Part shown: positions 5,925-8,851 of the stretch, in pieces
How the letters are laid out: each line of letters opens with the position of its first letter
Position numbering within the stretch: the first letter of the stretch is position 1
The notes under the pieces: model-generated
Databases searched by the model: none
What the model was told of the DNA's origin: nothing
Seen by the model: only the letters and a program-made list of their open reading frames with translations
Position numbers and translations under genes: made by a program
Origin: CAYYWP01 sp964475125
Lineage (GTDB): Bacteria > Desulfobacterota > Binatia > HRBIN30 > CADEER01
Length of the DNA: 8,851 bases
NCBI GenBank assembly: GCA_964475125.1
Contig: CAYYWP010000199.1
Span: 1 to 8,851 of the forward strand
Direction: 5' to 3'

Positions 5925-6668
5925 GTGACCTGCCCATCGCGGACTGGCACGGTTGCGCTGGCGTTCGCGCTGTGCGTGGTGACGCGCGCAACTGCAGACG
6001 ATTTCAACCCTTACGTCATCCCGCGGGAACAATTCGCGACGCGTGTTCACACCATCGCTCTCGTCCCAGTCAGCCTGCCAGCCGAGGCGCCAAACCCGGA
6101 AGCGGTGGGCAGCTTGATCGAGGGCATGGTGGCGGAAACGGTACGCGCCAAGGGCTACGCCGTCGTCGACTCGAGTGTGTGGGCCATAGTCTGGCGCCGC
6201 ATGTCGGAGCAGGTCGGCGGCACGTACGACCCGATGACCGGGAGTGTGCGCCAGGAGGCGTTCAAGGCGGTCTGGGAACACACCAGCCGTGAGCTGGCGC
6301 GACTTCACGGAGTGGATGCGATCCTGACAGCGTCCGTCAGCCAAGGCCGGGCGCCGTTCGGTCGCGACTTCTTTAGCGGATACGCCACCTGGGACGAATG
6401 GCTGACGTGGCGCGGCGAGCGGATCGGTCCGCACATCATGCACACGCCGCAGCTCGTACTCGGAACGTACCAAGACATCGTGATCCGTGACCTCGCCGGG
6501 ACAAAGTTGTACGGGATCTCGGTGGGAATCCAGTGGACGACCGTTTACATCGCGCGGGGCTACGAGCGCAGGCCGCTCGGCGAGTTATATAGTCCCGCCC
6601 ATTTGCGTAAGGCGATTGACACTGACCTCGAACCACTCATCCACGCGAAAGGGAAGAGTGCGCCATGA
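5925..6668 (+). CDS. Predicted exported protein, paralog of the divergent lipoprotein
   Basis: A 247-residue protein starting at GTG with a probable Sec signal: a hydrophobic stretch VALAFALCVV at 10-19 and a likely cleavage after ATA at 22-24, before DDF. There is no lipobox, so unlike its paralog it should be soluble in the periplasm or released. IALVPVSLP (44-52), KGYAVVD (76-82), QVGGTYDPMTG (96-106), the long helix after it, GYATWDEW (152-159) and KAIDTDLEP (229-237) line up in order with the lipoprotein on the other strand. Function is unknown. A weak GAGG at 5914-5917 precedes the start. Codon use looks less GC-biased than the neighbours, for example TTA, TAT, AGT and CGT near 6583-6615, which may mean transfer or relaxed selection. 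The next gene begins 107 bases downstream. Confidence 0.7.
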   Translation: MTCPSRTGTVALAFALCVVTRATADDFNPYVIPREQFATRVHTIALVPVSLPAEAPNPEAVGSLIEGMVAETVRAKGYAVVDSSVWAIVWRRMSEQVGGTYDPMTGSVRQEAFKAVWEHTSRELARLHGVDAILTASVSQGRAPFGRDFFSGYATWDEWLTWRGERIGPHIMHTPQLVLGTYQDIVIRDLAGTKLYGISVGIQWTTVYIARGYERRPLGELYSPAHLRKAIDTDLEPLIHAKGKSAP

Positions 6669-6698
6669 AGCGCGGTTCCAAGGCGCCATCGCCGGCCG

Positions 6699-6735
6699 GA
6701 TGCGCGGGATGAGCTTTCGGCGCGGCTCGCGCATC
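6699..6735 (+). other. Short inverted repeat between genes
   Basis: GATGCGCG (6699-6706) is the exact complement of CGCGCATC (6728-6735), with 21 bases between. There is no T-run after it, so it is not a typical intrinsic terminator. It may be a weak leader structure of the isomerase gene or chance in GC-rich sequence. Confidence 0.2.
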
Positions 6736-6758
6736 AGCCGCGGTGACAGTGCAAGGGG

Positions 6759-6765
6759 AAAGGAG
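6759..6765 (+). promoter_or_regulatory. Ribosome binding site choosing the isomerase start
   Basis: AAAGGAG lies 10 bases before the ATG at 6776. It selects this start over an in-frame GTG at 6743, which would add 11 residues not seen in the family. Confidence 0.65.
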
Positions 6766-6775
6766 AGCCCGCCAC

Positions 6776-7555
6776 ATGTCCACCATCCGTAGCAGCGAGT
6801 GCGACGGCGGCGTGCGCGTCTTGACGCTCGAGCGGCCGCCGGCGAACGCGATCAATGAAACCCTGCTCACCGATCTGCTCGCCGCCCTCGCCGCCGCCGG
6901 CAGCGATGAACGCGTGCGCGCCATCGTGCTCACCGGGGCGGGGAAGTTCTTCTGCGGCGGCTTCGACCTCGGCCAGTTGGAGCGCCGGGTCGAGGAAGAG
7001 GCGCGCGACAACCTCCTCTACCGCAGCTTGTTCCGCGATGCCTTCACGGCCCTGTTGAGTTTCGCCAAGCCGACCATCGCCATGCTCAACGGCCACGCCA
7101 TCGCCGGCGGCCTGGTGATGCTGCTGGCCTGCGACTACCGCCTGGGACTCGACGGCGACTACAAGATCGGCCTCAACGAGGTGGCGATCGGCGCCGCCTT
7201 CCCGCGCGCCGCGCACGAGATCGTGGCGCTGCGCCTGACCCACGCCCAGGCCAGCGAGCTGATGCTCGGCGCGGCCCTCTACCCGGCCGCGCAGGCGCTG
7301 CGCCTCGGCGTCGTCGACGAGCTCCTCCCGGCCGCGACCTTCCACGACACCGTCCTGCGGCGCGCCGCGCGCCTGGGCGCCTTCCCCCGCCAGGCCTACG
7401 CGCACACCAAGGCGCGCCTACTCGAGCCAGCCCTGGCCCGCATCGGCAGCGAGCCCGCCGCCGAGGTCGCGCACACCGCCGCGGTCTGGGCCAGCGACGA
7501 GAGCAGCGCCGCGCGGCTGAAGCAGAGAGAGAAGCTCGGTTTGGTGAAGAGTTAG
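6776..7555 (+). CDS. Enoyl-CoA hydratase/isomerase family, probable delta3-delta2-enoyl-CoA isomerase
   Basis: A 259-residue crotonase-fold protein acting on acyl-CoA. The oxyanion-hole regions are GAGKFFCGGFDL (54-65) and AIAGGLV (108-114). In classical hydratases two glutamates activate water. Here the first is replaced by Val114, while the second is kept as Glu135 in IGLNE. GLNE, together with AGG-LV-CDYR, matches mitochondrial-type enoyl-CoA isomerases such as human ECI1, which use one glutamate to shift a cis/trans-3 double bond to trans-2. The protein thus probably prepares unsaturated acyl-CoA for beta-oxidation. This assignment is from motif comparison; some hydratase-like members also vary at this site. 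The C-terminal helical part (about 200-259) is of normal length. The TAG stop is followed at once by the best-preserved heptad palindrome. Confidence 0.85.
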   Translation: MSTIRSSECDGGVRVLTLERPPANAINETLLTDLLAALAAAGSDERVRAIVLTGAGKFFCGGFDLGQLERRVEEEARDNLLYRSLFRDAFTALLSFAKPTIAMLNGHAIAGGLVMLLACDYRLGLDGDYKIGLNEVAIGAAFPRAAHEIVALRLTHAQASELMLGAALYPAAQALRLGVVDELLPAATFHDTVLRRAARLGAFPRQAYAHTKARLLEPALARIGSEPAAEVAHTAAVWASDESSAARLKQREKLGLVKS

Positions 7556-7640
7556 GAAAAGGCAAAAGGCAAAAAGCAAAAGGCAAAAGTTTCGGAGGGG
7601 GCGGGGCACTTTTGCCTTTTGCTTTTTGCCTTTCTCTCTT
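7556..7640 (+). repeat. GGCAAAA-heptad palindromic element, copy 3 (perfect stem)
   Basis: This is the best copy. It begins directly after the isomerase stop. Arms 7565-7590 and 7608-7633 are perfect inverted repeats of 26 bases. The loop is 7591-7607 (TTCGGAGGGGGCGGGGC). Two further heptads extend the A-rich side upstream and a TCTCTCTT run follows the right arm. The element lies between the plus-strand isomerase gene and the end of the convergent minus-strand lipoprotein gene at 7683, so it may terminate transcription from the left. Confidence 0.9.
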
Positions 7641-7682
7641 CTTGCCCCGGGCCGCCGAGCAAATCCCGGCAAATCCCATCCC

Positions 7683-8075
7683 CTACCAGAACGGTCCCCA
7701 CATCCCCCAGTCCATCGCCGCATCCTCGTTCATCTCTGCGGCTTCGACCCGCTCCTGGGCGATCTTCTGTTGGATGGCGAGCTGCTGGTAGCGCGCGTAC
7801 TGCGCCTGTGTGCCGGCGTACAGGCACTTGCAGAACTCCGCGTCGGCGTACAGATGCACGACCTCGCCGTCCGGCTTGACGCGCGAGAAGAACTTGCGCT
7901 GCGGCATGGCCTGGAGCTTGGTCAGCTTGTCCGGGCTGTTGGCCGGCCGCATGGTGAAGCCGGCCGCGGTGAGGGTCGTCTCGACGTCCTTGGCCTCCTG
8001 CTTGCGAAAATACGAGCAGCCGGTCAGGAGGGCGGCGGCGACGAGCACCACGAGATACGGCCGAAGTGAACGCAT
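7683..8075 (-). CDS. Small lipoprotein of unknown function with Trp-rich C-terminus
   Basis: A 130-residue predicted lipoprotein. Residues 1-20 give a lipoprotein signal with lipobox LTGC and lipidated Cys20. The mature part has a KDVETTLTAAGF segment (29-40), which looks like a small domain start, then a CKC motif (82-84) inside ADAEFCKCLYAG. A long Gln/Glu/Ala-rich helix (about 89-118) ends in the conspicuous tail WGMWGPFW (123-130). I recognise no named family. The pattern of a CxC motif, helix and aromatic tail is distinctive and should make homologs easy to find. The two non-lipid cysteines could form a disulfide or bind metal, which is speculation. The ATG at 8075 fits the signal; no strong ribosome site is visible. 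It is divergent from the NFACT-R gene, with 66 bases between starts. Confidence 0.8.
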   Translation of the reverse strand: MRSLRPYLVVLVAAALLTGCSYFRKQEAKDVETTLTAAGFTMRPANSPDKLTKLQAMPQRKFFSRVKPDGEVVHLYADAEFCKCLYAGTQAQYARYQQLAIQQKIAQERVEAAEMNEDAAMDWGMWGPFW

Positions 8076-8141
8076 GCCGATGCCTATACACGATTCCCCG
8101 CCGCCGTACACCGGGCGCGAGGCCGGCCGGAAGGGCGGCTG

Positions 8142-8585
8142 ATGTCGCGCGCGACCGGTGCGCCCGGCGAGTCTTCGCCGCAGCCGGGCGACAGCGATCG
8201 CGACCTCGGCCGCTGGGCCGGGCGCCAGGTGGCGCGCCGCTTCGTCTCGCCGGATGGCTTCGTCGTCCTGGTCGGCAAGAGCGGCGAAGACAACGACATC
8301 CTGACCTTCAAGCTCGCCGCCGGGCGCGATTTCTGGCTGCACGTCGCGGCCGATTCGGGCTCGCACGTGGTGGTACGCAATCCCGCTGGAGTCGCCAGCC
8401 TGCCGCGCGCCACGGTCCAGTTCGCTGCTGGCCTGGCCGCCGGTTACTCGAAGCTGCGCGGCGGCGGCCGCGTCGCCGTCCACCTGTGCACCTGCGCCGA
8501 GGTCAGCAAACCGCGCCACCTGCCGCCCGGCAAGGTGCAGATCGAGCGCTATCGGACCGTGCATGCGCCGCCGCGGCGGGAATAA
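8142..8585 (+). CDS. Stand-alone NFACT-R (DUF814) RNA-binding domain protein
   Basis: A 147-residue cytoplasmic protein consisting of an NFACT-R domain after a poorly conserved, Ser/Pro-rich N-terminus (1-22). NFACT-R is the C-terminal domain of RqcH/Rqc2/FbpA proteins, which bind 50S ribosome-nascent chain complexes in ribosome quality control. The visible family pattern is a VGKSGEDNDILTFKLA stretch (44-59), GRDFWLH (61-67), GSHVVVRNP (73-81), LAAGYSKLR (98-106), and SKPRHLPPGKV (122-132) near the end. The NFACT-N, helix-hairpin-helix and coiled-coil parts of full RqcH are missing. The gene is complete here, with GGAAGGG six bases before the ATG and an upstream neighbour on the other strand, so this is not a cut-off RqcH. 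A function in RNA or ribosome binding is inferred from the domain. A decayed heptad element follows the TAA. Confidence 0.85.
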   Translation: MSRATGAPGESSPQPGDSDRDLGRWAGRQVARRFVSPDGFVVLVGKSGEDNDILTFKLAAGRDFWLHVAADSGSHVVVRNPAGVASLPRATVQFAAGLAAGYSKLRGGGRVAVHLCTCAEVSKPRHLPPGKVQIERYRTVHAPPRRE

Positions 8586-8591
8586 GGAAGA

Positions 8592-8672
8592 AAGGGAAGG
8601 CAAAAGGCAAAAAGCAGAAGGCAAGAGTTCAGAGGCGAGCGAGGCACTATTGCCTGCTCTGCTTGTTCGCGA
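8592..8672 (+). repeat. GGCAAAA-heptad element, copy 4 (decayed)
   Basis: The element begins 6 bases after the NFACT-R stop. The left arm (about 8595-8628) keeps two intact heptads and then shows substitutions (CAGAAGG, CAAGAGT). The loop region 8629-8645 has lost much of its G-run. The right arm from 8646 (ACTATTGCCTGCTCTGCTT) corresponds to the consensus right arm with several changes. Mismatches in the two arms do not compensate each other, so the stem is weaker than in copies 1 and 3. Confidence 0.7.
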
Positions 8673-8716
8673 GCGAGGATCGCCGCCGCCGCGCGGCTGT
8701 GGTCGAAGAGCACCTG

Positions 8717-8733
8717 TCGCGCATTGCGCGCGA
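8717..8733. other. Short GC-rich hairpin
   Basis: TCGCGC (8717-8722) pairs with GCGCGA (8728-8733) around a 5-base loop. It lies 13 bases beyond the stop of the minus-strand gene at the right edge. Without a T-run it is at best a weak terminator candidate. Nothing else was seen between the repeat copy and 8747. Confidence 0.2.
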
Positions 8734-8746
8734 TCCCATCGGACCC

Positions 8747-8851
8747 TTAGCGGGCGAAGGCCGTGCCGGCGTAACGGGCGCGGAATTCCGCCTCGCCGGC
8801 GCGAGCCGTAGCTGCGGCACCTGTGGCCGCCGGCAGCGCAGGGCGCTGCCC
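8747..8851 (-). CDS. C-terminal end of an unidentified minus-strand protein (partial)
   Basis: The last 34 codons and a TAA stop of a frame entering from the right edge. Third codon positions are mostly G or C, as in the real genes here, and the peptide ends EAEFRARYAGTAFAR. The other two frames on this strand are also open, and 34 residues are too few to name a family, so the reading frame itself is a moderate-confidence call. Confidence 0.4.
   Translation of the reverse strand, partial: GQRPALPAATGAAATARAGEAEFRARYAGTAFAR

Noticed and set aside
5683..5928. Possible 81-residue plus-strand gene in the divergent gap
   Set aside because: No ribosome site, no recognisable motif, and it overlaps the start of the exported protein.
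4848..6473. Extension of the minus-strand lipoprotein to 541 residues
   Set aside because: The upstream part is antisense to the plus-strand paralog, and the lipobox requires a start near 5594.
6665..6712. Tiny frame starting at the ATGA overlapping the exported protein stop
   Set aside because: It encodes only 15 residues and has no ribosome site.
7556..7640. Ordinary intrinsic terminator
   Set aside because: The stem is far longer and more AT-rich than usual and belongs to a repeat family, so it was listed as a repeat with possible terminator activity.
8142..8585. Truncated full-length RqcH
   Set aside because: The upstream sequence belongs to a divergent lipoprotein gene and the ORF has its own ribosome site, with no trace of the NFACT-N domain.
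8563..8811. Plus-strand 82-codon frame at the right end
   Set aside because: It runs through the decayed repeat and has unnatural Arg/Gly-rich content without motifs.

Overview
The window is GC-rich throughout and reads as bacterial chromosome. Shine-Dalgarno sites are strong, and lipoprotein and Sec signals are typical of a Gram-negative envelope. The gene mix of short-chain dehydrogenases, an enoyl-CoA isomerase, a [3Fe-4S]-type ferredoxin, a DUF2147 protein and small lipoproteins would fit an uncultured deltaproteobacterium-like or Binatota-like lineage. That placement is an inference from composition and gene content; no rRNA or marker gene is present to confirm it.

Layout. Positions 1-83 (minus) hold the first 27 codons of what looks like proA (gamma-glutamyl phosphate reductase), with a candidate promoter behind it. 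Divergent from it run three plus-strand genes: a MelB/GPH-type MFS transporter (191-1534), a secreted DUF2147 protein (1597-2046) and a Bcp-type peroxiredoxin (2148-2621). After a repeat element and a GC-rich stem-loop come two short-chain dehydrogenases joined by a 4-base GTGA overlap (2909-3718, 3715-4488). A convergent minus-strand pair follows: a 64-residue ferredoxin (4595-4789) and a lipoprotein (4848-5594). Divergent from that lipoprotein, across a 330-base gap, lies a plus-strand exported protein (5925-6668). The two proteins share sequence motifs and are evidently paralogs. Next is an enoyl-CoA isomerase-like protein (6776-7555), a small minus-strand lipoprotein of unknown function (7683-8075), a stand-alone NFACT-R/DUF814 protein (8142-8585), and the C-terminal end of a minus-strand gene running off the right edge (8747-8851).

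The most unusual feature is a family of intergenic elements built from tandem GGCAAAA heptads. Four copies lie just 3' of plus-strand stop codons at 2621, 4488, 7555 and 8585. Two copies form long imperfect or perfect palindromes around a G-rich loop (26 perfect base pairs in the 7565-7633 copy). One keeps only the A-rich arm and one is decayed. They sit at apparent transcription-unit ends and are absent between genes that look co-transcribed.

Functionally, the two dehydrogenases and the isomerase could act on acyl-CoA, acyl-ACP or other lipid-like substrates, and the ferredoxin could feed a monooxygenase encoded elsewhere. Bcp would detoxify peroxides. These links are suggested by family knowledge and proximity only; no complete pathway is encoded here.
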